Positions 23,548 through 35,050 of a DNA stretch of 64,000 bases are shown here, piece after piece; the stretch's first letter is position 1, and every line of letters starts with the position of its first letter. The notes under the pieces were generated by a model. It was not told where the DNA came from. It did no database searches and saw nothing but the letters and a program-made list of their open reading frames with translations. A program made the position numbers and the translations under genes. The stretch is from Flaccisagitta enflata (lineage: Eukaryota > Chaetognatha > Sagittoidea > Aphragmophora): assembly GCA_965153355.1 (NCBI GenBank), contig OZ231126.1:17670001-17734000 (forward strand). The letters are read 5' to 3'.

Positions 23548-23827
23548 AAAATGATTACACTAGATGGGTATCCATCTTTATTGCGCTATTTATTTATTAT
23601 GGGTCACTTCTGTTATTTCTATTTTTGGTTCGTCCTGACTTTATTTATTGTTAGTGTCGTTATCGCATTTGTCTTTTTAGTCCATATCGTCTTTAATCAT
23701 TGTTAGTATCGTTATGTTTGAGGGACCCTGTACAATCATGAATGTACAGCTCATTTTGCAACTCTGTTTGTAAAGGTGTATATTTTTACACTATTGAGCC
23801 ATTAATACAATACATACAATACAAAAC
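23548..23827 (+). mobile_element. LINE 3' UTR and tail
   Basis: Non-coding, AT-rich sequence after the zinc-knuckle frame, ending in the short repeated tail ACAATACATACAATACAAAA. This marks the likely 3' end of the LINE inside the TIR element. Confidence 0.6.
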
Positions 23828-23934
23828 TTCAAAAATACGCTAGAAAACCTCACATTTTTAAGGAGGACATATCACTTGTCAGACTGATGGACAGACAGAC
23901 AAGGAGATATAAGCAGGGGCAGAGAAAGAGAGAG

Positions 23935-23945
23935 AGAAAGAGAGC

Positions 23946-24037
<92 letters not shown>

Positions 24038-24110
24038 ATAGAGGCTTTTTCTTCTTTTTCTTTTTCTTTTTCTTTTTCTTTTTCTTTTTCTTCTTCTTCC
24101 TTCTTCTTCT
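23935..24110. repeat. (GA)n followed by (CTTTTT)n
   Basis: A GA array of about 95 bases and then a T-rich hexanucleotide repeat, both between the LINE tail and the right TIR. Confidence 0.9.
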
Positions 24111-24227
24111 TCTCAATACCGTTACCGTCACGGCCAAGCAGCCCATTATCGTTTTAGAGCGACCCTGCCCTTTTTCCGCAACCGGAACGAACTTCCGGTT
24201 TCACGCTCGGGCCAGCTCATGACTCAC

Positions 24228-24451
24228 CATTGTTTTTTCTTTTGCCTCGTCTTCCTTGAATTCAAGTCTCGCGTTCCATCCACGTCACCCCCGGACACCA
24301 CGCGCCCCCTACGCCCCTCGTCGATGGCCCCTCGGGGAGGAGGAGGAGGAGGAGGAGGTGGAGGATGATGAAGATGTTGAGGTTGAGGGGCTCCGACAGG
24401 ATTGGTAACGCGAAACGTGGAGATAGATTTTGATGGGTATCCTGGTTGAAT
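24228..24451 (-). CDS. Candidate exon 2, unknown duplicated gene, copy 1
   Basis: The minus-strand acceptor CACTTTAG is followed by IQPGYPSKSISTFRVTNPVG then APQPQHLHH, a poly-Pro run, RGAIDEGRRGRVVSGGDVDG, TRDLNSRKTRQKKQ, and donor CAATG|GTGAGT. It starts in phase 0, matching the end of exon 1, and ends two bases into a codon, matching exon 3. Copy 2 (55047-55264) keeps the frame and differs by six bases (two Pro codons) in the CCT run, as expected of coding sequence. The 3.38-kb TIR element is inserted 12 bases into the intron. No known domain recognised. Confidence 0.6.
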
Positions 24452-24479
24452 CTAAAGTGCGTTTTAGTGAGAATAAGTT

Positions 24480-24617
24480 TGTTTGTGTGTGTGAGAATGT
24501 ATGTGTGTGTGAGAATGTATGTGTGTGTGAGAATGTATGTGTGTGTGTTTGTTTGTTTGTTTGTTTGTTTGTTTGTTTGTTTGTTTGTTTGTTTGTTTGT
24601 TTGTTTGTTTGTTTGTT

Positions 24618-24655
<38 letters not shown>

Positions 24656-24665
24656 TGTGCGCGCG
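24480..24665. repeat. (GTTT)n and (GT)n array
   Basis: About 20 GTTT units followed by GT/GC. Copy 2 has a mainly GT array at 55300-55610 with different internal structure. Confidence 0.95.
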
Positions 24666-24746
24666 CGTGTGCGAGGATCGTGGAAAAGTGACCGACGGGG
24701 GAGGAGAAACATGAAGGGATCCGCTGATTAAAATCTTGAATCAATC

Positions 24747-25000
<254 letters not shown>

Positions 25001-25023
25001 CAGTCACAGAGGCAGATACCAAG

Positions 25024-25233
25024 CTAACATCGATTTTGCCTTAATTTATTCGTTTGCCCAGCGTGTTCCTGACTTTCAGGTAAAAAGCAGGAAACAAATG
25101 TTACTTGGACTGGATTCGGGTAAATTCGATCATCTACAACATGTGCTGGGCACCTTTTCCTGACCAGGTAATCAAGTTCTCCATTCACTTTTTGTTGAGG
25201 TGCGCCCCAGCGTTTATCAAACTCATCTTCCAC
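25024..25233 (-). CDS. Conserved open frame of unknown function, copy 1
   Basis: The minus frame reads EDEFDKRWGAPQQKVNGELD, YLVRKRCPAHVVDDRIYPNP, VQVTFVSCFLPESQEHAGQ with no low complexity. It recurs open in copy 2 (55700-55914) with three substitutions and one silent change. It lies between exons 1 and 2 of the duplicated gene on the same strand. I found no strong acceptor and the GTG start is nominal. It could be an alternative exon, a small gene, or a transposon relic. No family recognised. Confidence 0.35.
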   Translation of the reverse strand: MEDEFDKRWGAPQQKVNGELDYLVRKRCPAHVVDDRIYPNPVQVTFVSCFLPESQEHAGQTNKLRQNRC

Positions 25234-25762
25234 TCATATAATTTTTTTTTTTGAAACTATGGTTCCAGGCGCTCTATTGGTTGATAGAATTAGAACAGGC
25301 TGTTCACCAGTTAACCAGAAAGCTGTTCTGAACAACTTTCTGATGAACTTTTTGTCACTTTTGTCAAAGTGCAAAGTACAAGTGCAAAGTGCAGTGGCTA
25401 TTGACTTGTGGGTAAAACGTTTGACTGCCGTAAGGTCAATAACACTCAAGGAAACCTCAAGGGTTTACCCCCGAAGAACAAGATGTAGACGTCCCACGTT
25501 GAAAAGCTTAAGAAAAAATTGTCACTTTCCTTCGCCTACGTTAAACCTGCCACACATCGAACGCGTTCATTGACGTTCGACATGTCAATGGTCTGTACTT
25601 GCTTTTCATCCAGTCAATTGCGCAAGATATGGAGCCATTAAAAACATTTCCGGCATTACAAGAGAGGTTTTTGAGTAGATTGAGCTTGAAAAAGAGCTCC
25701 ATCATTACAGTCTAAAATCACGTAACCTGTCACACGTCAACTTTTTCGCGTGTTACTTAGCC

Positions 25763-28361
25763 TGCCATCAATAGCAACTGTTACAAAAGGCTGATTCCGA
25801 GTTTCGTCATGCGCGCGAGAAACCCTGACTCTCCGCCATTGTAGAAGTGTCATCGCTTCTTCTGCTGAATTGCATAAGGTCACAAAGGTTTGGTGACATA
25901 CATAACTATTTGGTGTGCCATACTAAACCAATATTTGCCACACCGACTGCCCCTATGGGGTCCAAAACAGGGGTAGAAGGGTCTATTAGGGCCTGTCCCG
26001 ATTCTGTCCCTGCAAGCAAAACGCAAGTTTAACCAATCAAAAAATGTCAATGGGGGTCATCCAATCGCTTGTAAGCAATCACTATCAATCCATTGATATG
26101 TGTGGAAAGTTTGAATTCAATATTTCAACTGTAAGATGACAAAAAATGAATTTGAATTATGGTACTCTTCCCCTTTATTTTTCTGTCATTTTTTTCTAAA
26201 AATGAGTTAGGTAGAAAGTTTTTTTCGTAGGCCTATCTTTACTCAAACATTAAGTATTTTTTCTTTTTCCATTGTATTAAGGACTAGTTGGAGGACCTTT
26301 CCTCCGATTTTCAAGGATTTTTTCCATTCTATTCAAAAGAAATAAGCATTTTCCTGGAGCGTTACAATTCAGAGGTGCTCCTTGTTGTAGCTGTCACACT
26401 TGTGTCACACTATGATTCATACTATGCCACGGCGTAGTAACATAAGTGACGAAAAATTCATCTTCATGATGGGAGAGAAAATCAAATTCTGTACTTGCAC
26501 CTAAAATTTCAACTCTTAACTCCAAATCGTTTGGTCACAGTGAAATTTCAAAGATGATCACTACAAAAAAAAGAATTGAATTGTAACGCTCGCCGACCAA
26601 GCTTTGTAGTTAATTCTTTGTTTCCACACAGCGCTTCTCACACAAATGCGTGATGCTTTTAAGTTTTATTGTGGTAAAATTTCACAAAATTCAAATTTGC
26701 ATATCTCAGGAACTATTTGAGTTACCCCAATGAAATTTTGCATGGTTGGTATCTGGATCAAGAGACTCCTTTGCCTAAATTCTGATGCGACCTAGAGAAT
26801 GTTGAGCAGTCCAACCAGACCAACCAGCCTACCAGATAAAAAAATGAAAAAATGGCATAACTTCTAAAATAATTGACCGATCTGGTTGAAATTTTGCATG
26901 AAGCTTCCTTTAAAGATTCCTCGTCACTGGCATAAAAAAAGAGCATGGGGAAATTTTTTTTCTTCCAACAGCCCACCCAGCCAGAAATGCTACTTATAAA
27001 GATTTTTTTAAAAGACTAAAAAAATTCAAAAAAATTTCAGAAACATGATCACATATGTTTGCTTGAACGTTATCAATAAGAATTTCACTGTCATATTGAT
27101 TTCGTGATTGTATTTAGCTAAATTTTCTAGTAATAAAACTGCCAACAATATCTATTTAAGCCTAATTTGCATGAAAAATGAGCTTACTTAAGAAAATCCA
27201 AGTATGGATTCATATGTAAGAATAGGTGAGCTACATGATGACATATGGTTTTGTTCTATTTTCAAACATGTGAAATTGACGAATTTCATCCCGTCCACGG
27301 TCGGCTTAGCGTGACACTAGTCAAAAGAAACTTTTACAGTGTCTAAAATATTTGTTTTGAGATATTCTGATTGAAGCTGTTTGAAAGATCATGATCTACA
27401 GTTCATTCATGCAAAATTTCAAGCGGTTTGGTTTCTACATGGTATTGAAAACTGACAAGATTTTTACTAAAACAACATTTTTCAATATTTTTTCATATAA
27501 GAACTGTGCTTATTTTTCAAAAGTAGAACATATTGTCCAAATTGGTCAAAAATACTTGTTAGTTCATCAATTTTTTTCATTTTCAAAATTTGTTGGACAT
27601 TTGAAGAAATTTAGTTTAAAATGAAATCTTTTCTGATTCAAAACTTGCTCAAGCTTGCCTTACAACTTTTTCACTCAAAAAGGTGTGGTGGCCAAACCGT
27701 TTGAGCCAGTGCTATGAAATTTTGCACAAAAAAACCGTAAATCATGTTCTTTCAGGCAGCTTCAATCAAAATATCATAAAACAAATATTTTAGCATAACA
27801 GTGATTTGGTCGTATTCTAGCAGGCTCTAATTTGTGAGTTTACCATTATCCAACCCAAGCGATTTAACTGTTAATGAAACATTTTTTTTAATATTTAGTG
27901 ACTTAGGCTCGTAGAAAACTTCGGGCTCACCTGTGGCTGCCTCGCAAGATGTTTGCTCGTTGTAAAACATGAATTGTAATCAAAGGTGAAGCACTATGTC
28001 TCAAGAAAAGCTAAAAATTTGCTCGTCTGTCATCGTTTCTCTGAGTGAAGTGCTCAGAGACAGACACACTGACATACAAAATGACAGTGTCTTTTTGAAA
28101 GTATCTTATTGTATTCTTAGTACTTTTAAACAGTATGTAAAAAACTACTGACCCAAAAACCCACATATTTCGCGATGACTACATAAAAAAATGATCGATA
28201 AAATCTGTCATATCACATTTTACTATTGTATGTGAACTAAAGTCGCTTAGATTCATTAAAGAGAAAAAAAAGTGAAAATTGAAAGTAAACCAAAAAATAC
28301 GGTTCTTTCACCGAGATGGGTACAATAAAGGTTTCTTTTGTAACAGTTGCTATTGATGGCA
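25763..28361. mobile_element. 2.6-kb element with perfect TIRs, long form
   Basis: TGCCATCAATAGCAACTGTT plus ACAAAAG at the left end is perfectly inverted at the right end (28335-28361). In copy 2 the same site has a 537-bp form (56468-57004). The long form includes an internal foldback (about 27320-27795) with TGATTGAAGCTGTTTGAAAG-type arms and about 2.1 kb of extra AT-rich sequence with no transposase-like frame. Confidence 0.7.
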
Positions 28362-28535
28362 GGGTATGAAAAAAAGCTCTTTCATGGGGATTCCTAGTCA
28401 TACAAATGTCACTTTAATCGATCGTTTTATGCAATCATTTAACATTTAAATGAGTTGAGCACACCTGAAGCGGGCGCGTACGTCATGTAGAGCTTTCCCG
28501 CCTACGATCAACTTAATCAAAAGCGTCTTTCTTAC

Positions 28536-29171
28536 CTCTCTTCCGTCGCTAATCAACTTGTCGCCGTTACAGCCACCCTTGACGTTTACATTGTCACGGC
28601 TCACGCAATCAGCGCCACTTCCGATCGTGATAATTGATTTTCCCGCTTTTTCCACCGAAGACGACTTCGATGACTCCGCGTGGAAAAACGACGACGAAGA
28701 TGAAGAAGAAGATTCAAAAATCAAATTGTGAATGGAACCGCAGTGAAATCCTCGACGTTTCTCCTTCACACTCAACGTCGTCGACGTCGTCGTCGTTATC
28801 GTCGTCGTCGCCGCCGAAGGAGAGTATGACAACGATGACGTTAACGATGATAAAGATGACACTGGTGAGGTTGGAGACAGAGGAGGCGAGGGAGAAGGAG
28901 TAGGTGGTAGAACGTGGAGACGACTACCGGCGGGATAAGGAGGAGGTTGAGGATGAGGAGCGACGGGAGGTAGTAATCTCGTGGCGCTATGTAAATTAGC
29001 GTTTATCGTCGACGACGTCTCACGTGGAGAGTTGCCGCCTAAGTCACTGCTGTTATTGTTAGTACTGTTGTTAATCCCGTTATTGTTGTTAATATTCCCG
29101 GCGGTGACGGAAGGGAGTAGAATCGAGTTTCTCGGGGAGGACATGAGAATCACTCCGACGGTCGATGCCAT
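28536..29171 (-). CDS. Exon 1 of an unknown duplicated gene, copy 1
   Basis: ATG at 29171 in good context (AAAACAAAATGG). 212 codons are open to a strong donor GAG|GTAAGA, phase 0. The product is low-complexity: MASTVGVILMSSPRNSILLP, an Asn-rich patch, Pro-rich HPQPPPYPAGSRLHVLPPTP, Ser/Thr runs, then the more complex VKEKRRGFHCGSIHNLIFES and KSIITIGSGADCVSRDNVNV. No signal peptide or domain recognised. The copy at 57172-57810 has eleven substitutions and one extra codon. Retention of frame, start and donor in both copies argues that it is genuinely coding. Confidence 0.7.
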
Positions 29172-29429
29172 TTTGTTTTACGGTCGAATCATTTGGCGCG
29201 AATTTTTCGACTTTGAGAGATGGCAGGACCTGCGAGGGAAGGAATGAGAAAAGTTTAGATGGAAGAATAAATCAATAACGGAACATCGCTTGATAAAAAG
29301 GAAGTACAGGGTGCAGGGAAATTTGATATTCAGTGGCCAGTAACTTTTCAACTTTTCAACGCAGGTTTCATCTTTTTCTACATGGATACGATGAATTCAC
29401 AAGATTTAAGACGTCAAAAAGGAACAAAA

Positions 29430-30229
29430 CAAGGCCGGATAACACCCCTTCCATAATTAAGCGAACTGGAAAAAAGGATCCAAATGGATAGTAAAAATGC
29501 ACACAGAGTGATGAAATTCGACACAGAGATAGCTAAGACGTAGAATTTTGACGTAGTAAAGTGATGTAGGGGACTTTCCTGCATATAAAGGGAGATGGAG
29601 GGTCTTTTACCGGAAGTGCAGCGTTAAATTATTGCCAATTTCTGCGGGAAAATTGTTTCAAAGGGGGAGATGTATACCTTCCAGCATTTTGAGAAGATAG
29701 GATGCAAAAAATCCGCCATATATCGTGTAATGAGGTCAGTTGATGCAGAAGAGACAGTGGCACAGGAGGAGGGGCAGGGGAAGCCGCATAAACTGACAAA
29801 AGCCCAGGAAAAGAAGGTGACATATTGAGATCATGGCCAGAGAGGGCCTTTATGTGACTTTTCACTAATTTGCATAATTCAGCTCATAAGGAGATAGCCG
29901 TTTATATTTTTAAGTCATTTTTTGCATTATGTTGATGAAATTTACCGATGTTGATGTTTTACATTGTTTGAATTGATAATACACCTATTTATCAACCCTT
30001 AAACAGCTCCTTTTCATCCCAGTTCGCCTAATTATGGAAGGGGTGTTACACGGCAACCTCAGTCGCGCGCGGGTGGACAGGGGCCACATTTGAGGTCACT
30101 AGACCATTTAGGCAAGAGCAATGAGGTCAAAAAATAAAAATCATAAAAAAAGTAAAAAAAGTAAAATGTGACCTACCAACCGACCGACGGAAAAAGCGGG
30201 GTGTAGAGTCGCGTAGCACGCGACTAAAA
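29430..30229 (+). repeat. HTE interrupted by a TA-target MITE
   Basis: CAAGGCCGGA precedes and CACGGCAACC follows the insertion. The HTE then continues through AGTCGCGCGC (30061-30070) to hairpin AGTCGCGTAGCACGCGACT (30207-30225). The copy-2 equivalent (58088-58272) is uninterrupted. Confidence 0.85.
29442..30046. mobile_element. 605-bp MITE, 28-bp TIRs, TA target duplication
   Basis: TIR ACACCCCTTCCATAATTAAG then CGAACTGG, inverted at the right with one mismatch. TA is present on both sides (29440-29441, 30047-30048) and once in the empty site of copy 2. The TA duplication is typical of Tc1/mariner-type elements. No transposase frame. Confidence 0.85.
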
Positions 30230-30246
30230 AACTTTTTGCAATGAAA

Positions 30247-30314
30247 TAAAAGAAAGAAAGAAAGAAAGAACGGAAGAACGAAAGAACGGAAGAACGAAAG
30301 AACGAATGATTGAA

Positions 30315-30394
<80 letters not shown>

Positions 30395-30395
30395 A
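30247..30395. repeat. (GAAA)n / (GAAC)n array
   Basis: Follows directly on the A-rich 3' end of one HTE and runs straight into the start of the next (30398). Confidence 0.95.
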
Positions 30396-30397
30396 AA

Positions 30398-30549
30398 CAA
30401 GGTCGGACACACGGGTACCCCAGTTGCGGGCGGGTAGGAAGGAGCCATATTTGAGGTCACTCGAGCATTTGGGCAGGAGCAGCGAGGCCAAAAGACGAAC
30501 CGGCGGACGGACGGAAAAAGCGGGGTGTAGAGTAGCGTAGCATGCGACG
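30398..30549 (+). repeat. HTE, diverged
   Basis: CAAGGTCGGACACACGGGTA, AGTTGCGGGCGGGTAGG, TTTGGGCAGGAGCAGCGAGG, and a degraded hairpin AGTAGCGTAGCATGCGAC. The counterpart in copy 2 is 58504-58648. Confidence 0.75.
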
Positions 30550-30787
30550 AAAAAGAAAAAGAGAGAAAGAAGGAAAAACAGACAGACAGACAGGCAGACA
30601 GACAGAAAAGAAAAAAAAAGAAAAAATGAAAAGGAAGAAAAAAAGAACAATAAGGGTGAAGAAAAAGATGAGAGAAAAAAAAAGAAAGATAGCGAGTGGC
30701 AACGAGAGGTGTTTTTTTTTTCATGGCAGAACCGTCATAACAGCTTTTTTTTATAGCCACCTGTATTTACAATAACGACCATCGCAA

Positions 30788-31299
30788 TCGAGTGTGTCAA
30801 TATATAAAAGGTCTTTTGATCAGCTCATCATCATCAGGGAGTATGAAGACACTAATTACAAGACACTTACCATTTTTATTTTTTTCAATTTCAATCATCT
30901 TCCGTTTTTTTAGCGCGAGTAAAGATTGTCAAAAATATATATACTTTTAGCGACTCTACCCAGTTTTGTTGAAAATGAGACTGATATATCATTCAAAAAA
31001 TTATGTTTTTTTTTTGTTGCTATTTCTTCTTATGAAAAGTAAAATATTTTGACCAATTCTTTTTAGATTAAAGAATAAGATAAGGAATGGGTTCTGATTT
31101 TTATTCTTATGATCAAGAATCCCGATGCAAAACCAGCTGCACTACAATATACAAATTAGGGGCTAAATGGAGATTTGAAAAAAACGGAAGATGAATGAAA
31201 TTAAGAAAAACAAAAATGGTAAGTACCTTAGAATTAGTGTCCCAACACTCCTTGATGATGACGATCTGATCAAAAAAGTTTTTTAAATTTTGACACACC
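30788..31299. mobile_element. 512-bp element with about 120-bp TIRs and a 12-bp TSD
   Basis: Copy-1-specific. CGACCATCGCAA flanks both sides (30776-30787, 31300-31311) and occurs once in copy 2. The inverted arms begin GTGTGTCAA and share CACTTACCATTTTT and ATCTTCCGTTTTTTT. Long TIRs resemble MULE-type elements, but 12 bp exceeds the usual 8-11 bp TSD. No coding frame. Confidence 0.75.
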
Positions 31300-31929
31300 C
31301 GACCATCGCAACCATAAGATGAAAATGACAGCAACAGAAGCACACTTTAAGTCCTTGCTTTGATTCACATGTTGATGTTGTTCTTGTATTTTCGTGTTGT
31401 TTTCATCCAGTTGTCGTTGCTGTCGATTACAGTTTAAGATCATTCTAATGAAATTCAGCAGAATATTTTGTTACGGAGATTTTCTTTACCGTCAATGTAT
31501 AGAATGAAAGAAATTCTTTGAAGGACTTGTTTACTTCTTTGTAGGCTATATTTCGTTATAGAAGTGTTCGTTAGAACGTTTTTCACTTTACGCTGTTGTT
31601 ATTTCCATCTCAATTAGGCAAAAAAGTGACTTGTTACTTTAAGCGTTGATTTTCTCAATGTTACGCAATGGGCCTATAGAGTTGATATCCGTACATTCAA
31701 AGTGAACACGGGCAATGCACTCGGGAACTTAGTTTATACATCAACGTAAAAGCTTTCCATCAACTTCAGGCAAAGCAAAAGACAAAAAAACTTAGATAAG
31801 GAAAATGTCATTGCTATAAAAAAATGGGGAAAATAAGTAACATTATTCGCAGAGGCATCCGATGGATAGCGGTGCCTGTTGTTCTGAGTTTAAATGGGGA
31901 TACCTAATGCATAATGTGGCGAGAGGAGC

Positions 31930-32420
31930 AGCTGCCCCAAAGAAGCTAATAACTTAAACAAGGCTGAGATTTGATCCTCGAGGCTGAGATTTGACCCTGG
32001 GGGTAGTGGGGGTAAGGATATGAGCTTGATATTTGCGCCTTGAAGCCATGAGGCTCTGATTTACTTCTGTAATGGCCCAAATTTAAGCTTTGAGGATGAC
32101 GTTTCAGTTTCAAGGCTGGGATTTGAGCCCTCTCAAAGGAGGTAGCTGATCGGAAGAGAAACAGGTCGCCCAAGTGCAATATGTGGTCAGCGATACCCGT
32201 TGCCCTGCTTTGCATGGTTGTGAATTGGAATGAGAGGAAGCACGGCAGCAGCCCTGAAAGGGATGAAGTCCTGTAGAACACAGGGGGACTTTTGTTTGTC
32301 CATCTGTTTGTTCGTCCGTCCGTCTGTCAGCACCCCCAAGCCCTCTCAGGCCTTGAATTTGCCCTCTCAGGCCTGAAATCTGCTCTCTCAGGCCTTGAAT
32401 CGGAGAGAGGGCAGATTTAA
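31930..32420. repeat. PHM remnant, copy 1
   Basis: Units GAGGCTGAGATTTGA-type, then GGTCAGCGATACCCGTTGCC, a degraded head GGCAGCAGCCCTGAAAGGG, and AGGCCTTGAATTTGCCCTCT units. It aligns with 60240-60690 in copy 2, so it predates the duplication. Confidence 0.65.
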
Positions 32421-32683
32421 GCAAACAAAATTCAGTAGGGGTGGTGTAATGTTTAAAGTCGCTTTAAGATGCGTATACGTACATTAAATACCAATTGTAT
32501 CAGCAAGCTATGCTTTATTCTATTTCATTTTTTATTCTTTTTTACAAAATACTTCTCAAGGCCTAAAATCGAATGAGAGAAAAAACGAAGAAAATAATTT
32601 TAGGGGAGCAGAAATCAGAGGCGATCAATATCCGTCCAAAATCCAAATCCTGGCTTACGAAGAAGAGATAGAACAGACGTTAG

Positions 32684-32792
<109 letters not shown>

Positions 32793-32830
32793 GCGCAGAG
32801 AGTGAAGGAGAAAAGTAAAAGAATGAAAAA

Positions 32831-32944
32831 CAAGGCCAAGTAACCAAAAAGGTGCGCCGGGTTGATCGTTAAACGTTTGCGGACAGACCAACCAACCGAC
32901 AAACGCACAGACACGACCGTGTATTGAGGTGCGTAAGCGCAACT
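32831..32944 (+). repeat. HTE, AGGTGCG subfamily, diverged
   Basis: CAAGGCCAAGTAACC, AGGTGCGCCGGGTTGATCG, AAACGTTTGCGGACAGACC, and tail GAGGTGCGTAAGCGCAACTA. Shared with copy 2 at 61041-61154. Confidence 0.75.
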
Positions 32945-32952
32945 AAAAAGAA

Positions 32953-33722
32953 CGAGGCCGGATACACGGCAATCCAGTCGCGGACGGAGCAGTAATGCGA
33001 AAACCGCTCGGAATTCAAAAATGTGACGGACCTACTGACCGACCTACCGACCTATACGCTGAGGAGAATACACTTTTTTTCATGCAGGGACCCAGAGGAG
33101 GGCCCAGATTTCTTTTATTTGATGTAACTAAGCTATTTCAAAAATTTCAGTACCATAGCCGTTCTCAAACATTCATCATATTGCATCTGAAAAATAGCTC
33201 ATCATTAAGGGGGCTAAAATTTAAAAATCATTTTTCCTCAAATCTGATGCCAGATTCAGATTCCTTGTAAAAAATTATGTCAGATACTATATTTTCTTTT
33301 TTCAAAATTTTGATTTAAAGCTGAAAAAATGCAAAAAACCTCCAAAAATAAGGTTTTTTAAAAAACAAGGTCTTTTTAGAGGTTTTTTGCATTTTTTTCA
33401 GCTTAAAAACAAAATTTTGAGAAAAAGAAACATAGTATCTGACATAATTTTTTACAAGGAATCAGAATCTGGCATCAGTTTTGAGGTAAAATGATTTTGA
33501 ATTTTTGGCCCCCTTAAGGATGAGTCATTTTTCAAGTGCAATATGATGAAGGTTCAAGAACATATATGGTCCTGAAATCTTTAGAATACATTTGTTACAT
33601 CAAAATGAAAAAAATCTGGGCCCTCCTCTGGGTCCCTGCATAAAAAAAAGTGTATTCTCCTCAGCGTAACCGACCTATCGACCGACACGACAAGGTGTAG
33701 AGTCGCGTGTCCGCGACTAAAA
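32953..33722 (+). mobile_element. HTE insertion specific to copy 1, carrying a palindrome
   Basis: CGAGGCCGGATACACGGC, box AGTCGCGGAC (32976-32985), a short GACC tract, a 614-bp palindrome, the rest of the tract, and hairpin AGTCGCGTGTCCGCGACT (33701-33718). Its last arm is the exact complement of the box. Copy 2 lacks the whole unit at about 61158. AAAAAGA-like flanks on both sides may be the target duplication. Confidence 0.8.
33055..33668. mobile_element. 614-bp near-complete palindrome
   Basis: The arms run from TACGCTGAGGAGAATACACT to its inverted copy, meeting at about 33361. They differ by scattered substitutions only. Flanking ACCGACCTA occurs on both sides (33046-33054, 33669-33677), which could be a 9-bp TSD or chance within the GACC tract. 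A TA target is also compatible. No coding frame. Confidence 0.8.
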
Positions 33723-33766
33723 AGAGAGATAAAGGGAAAATGAACGGATAGATGAATCAAAGGAAG

Positions 33767-33797
33767 CAAGAAAGAAAGAAAGATAGAAAGAAAGAAA

Positions 33798-33883
<86 letters not shown>

Positions 33884-33900
33884 GGGAAAGAAAGAAAGAA

Positions 33901-33980
<80 letters not shown>

Positions 33981-34005
33981 AGGAAAGAAAGAAGGAAAGA
34001 AAGAC
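33767..34005. repeat. (GAAA)n array, expanded in copy 1
   Basis: About 240 bases against about 46 at 61216-61262 in copy 2. Confidence 0.95.
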
Positions 34006-34552
34006 GGAAAGGAAAAAATGCTTAAAACGGAAAAGAAACCCCAACCGAAAAAAAATTCTTGGAAAATCTAATTTACAGGGAAAGTTGAAATGCCAGAAAT
34101 TCCGTGGAAGAAAACAACAAGGACCTCGTTTTTTAAAACTAACTAATAATTAAGGCGAGGAAACCGGACCTTATAAGCAAACGGCCTTAGACTAAGATGG
34201 GAAGAGCCGGGAGAGGAGAAAAATTTGTAAGAGGGGGAAGGGGTGGAGAGGAGAAAGAAGATGTAAGGGGGAGGGAGAGAAGAAAGAAGAAAGATGCGAT
34301 TTTGCATATAACCCCGCGGAATGATCCGCGTGTTAAAAGGAATGACTAAGTGCAAAGTCACTTCAAGGTCATTTGGCACGAGGAGGTAAAAAAAGGGGTA
34401 CACGCGAGGGCAAATTGCCGATAGTCAGAGTCACGGAAAACATGTTGGGTAATGGCTTTTGCCGGAAATGGACGAGGCGGAAACACCGGAAACGCCGTTG
34501 AAAAAAAAAGTACAGTTTGGGGGGAAACATTGCCGGAAGCGCGCAGGAATTG

Positions 34553-34653
<101 letters not shown>

Positions 34654-34878
34654 CAGACAGACAGACAGACCGACAAGACGAACAGAAACAGAGAATAGTA
34701 TCTGAAAAGCCAGATAGATAGAGAGAAATTAGACAAACAAAACGAAAGACAGACAGACCGACCGACAGACAGAGAGGAATCAGAAAAACATAAAGAGTAA
34801 GAGAGAAGATGGACAAGCAGGAAGAAAGAAAAACAGACAGACAAGCAGATATTCATGCAGACAGATCAAAAACTGAGA

Positions 34879-35050
<172 letters not shown>

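Larger units (their letters stand above)
20840..24215 (+). mobile_element. 3.38-kb TIR element containing a reverse transcriptase
   Basis: Copy-1-specific insertion. The 15-bp TIRs CTGGGCCGAGCGTGA (20840-20854) and TCACGCTCGGGCCAG (24201-24215) match with one mismatch. The 8-bp CTCATGAC is duplicated (20832-20839, 24216-24223), while copy 2 has it once near 55035-55042. The TSD fits the hAT pattern nTnnnnAn. A perfect AACCGGAA/TTCCGGTT hairpin lies next to the right TIR. The interior is dominated by a LINE-type RT. The simplest reading is a 5'-truncated LINE nested in a TIR element, but no internal LINE target duplication was found. Confidence 0.8.

Noticed and set aside
28446-28535. Extension of exon 1 beyond 28536 to the stop at 28446
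   Set aside because: The sequence after GAG is GTAAGA, a strong donor, and the next exon candidate matches in phase. The read-through tail is more likely intronic, although an intron-retained form cannot be excluded.
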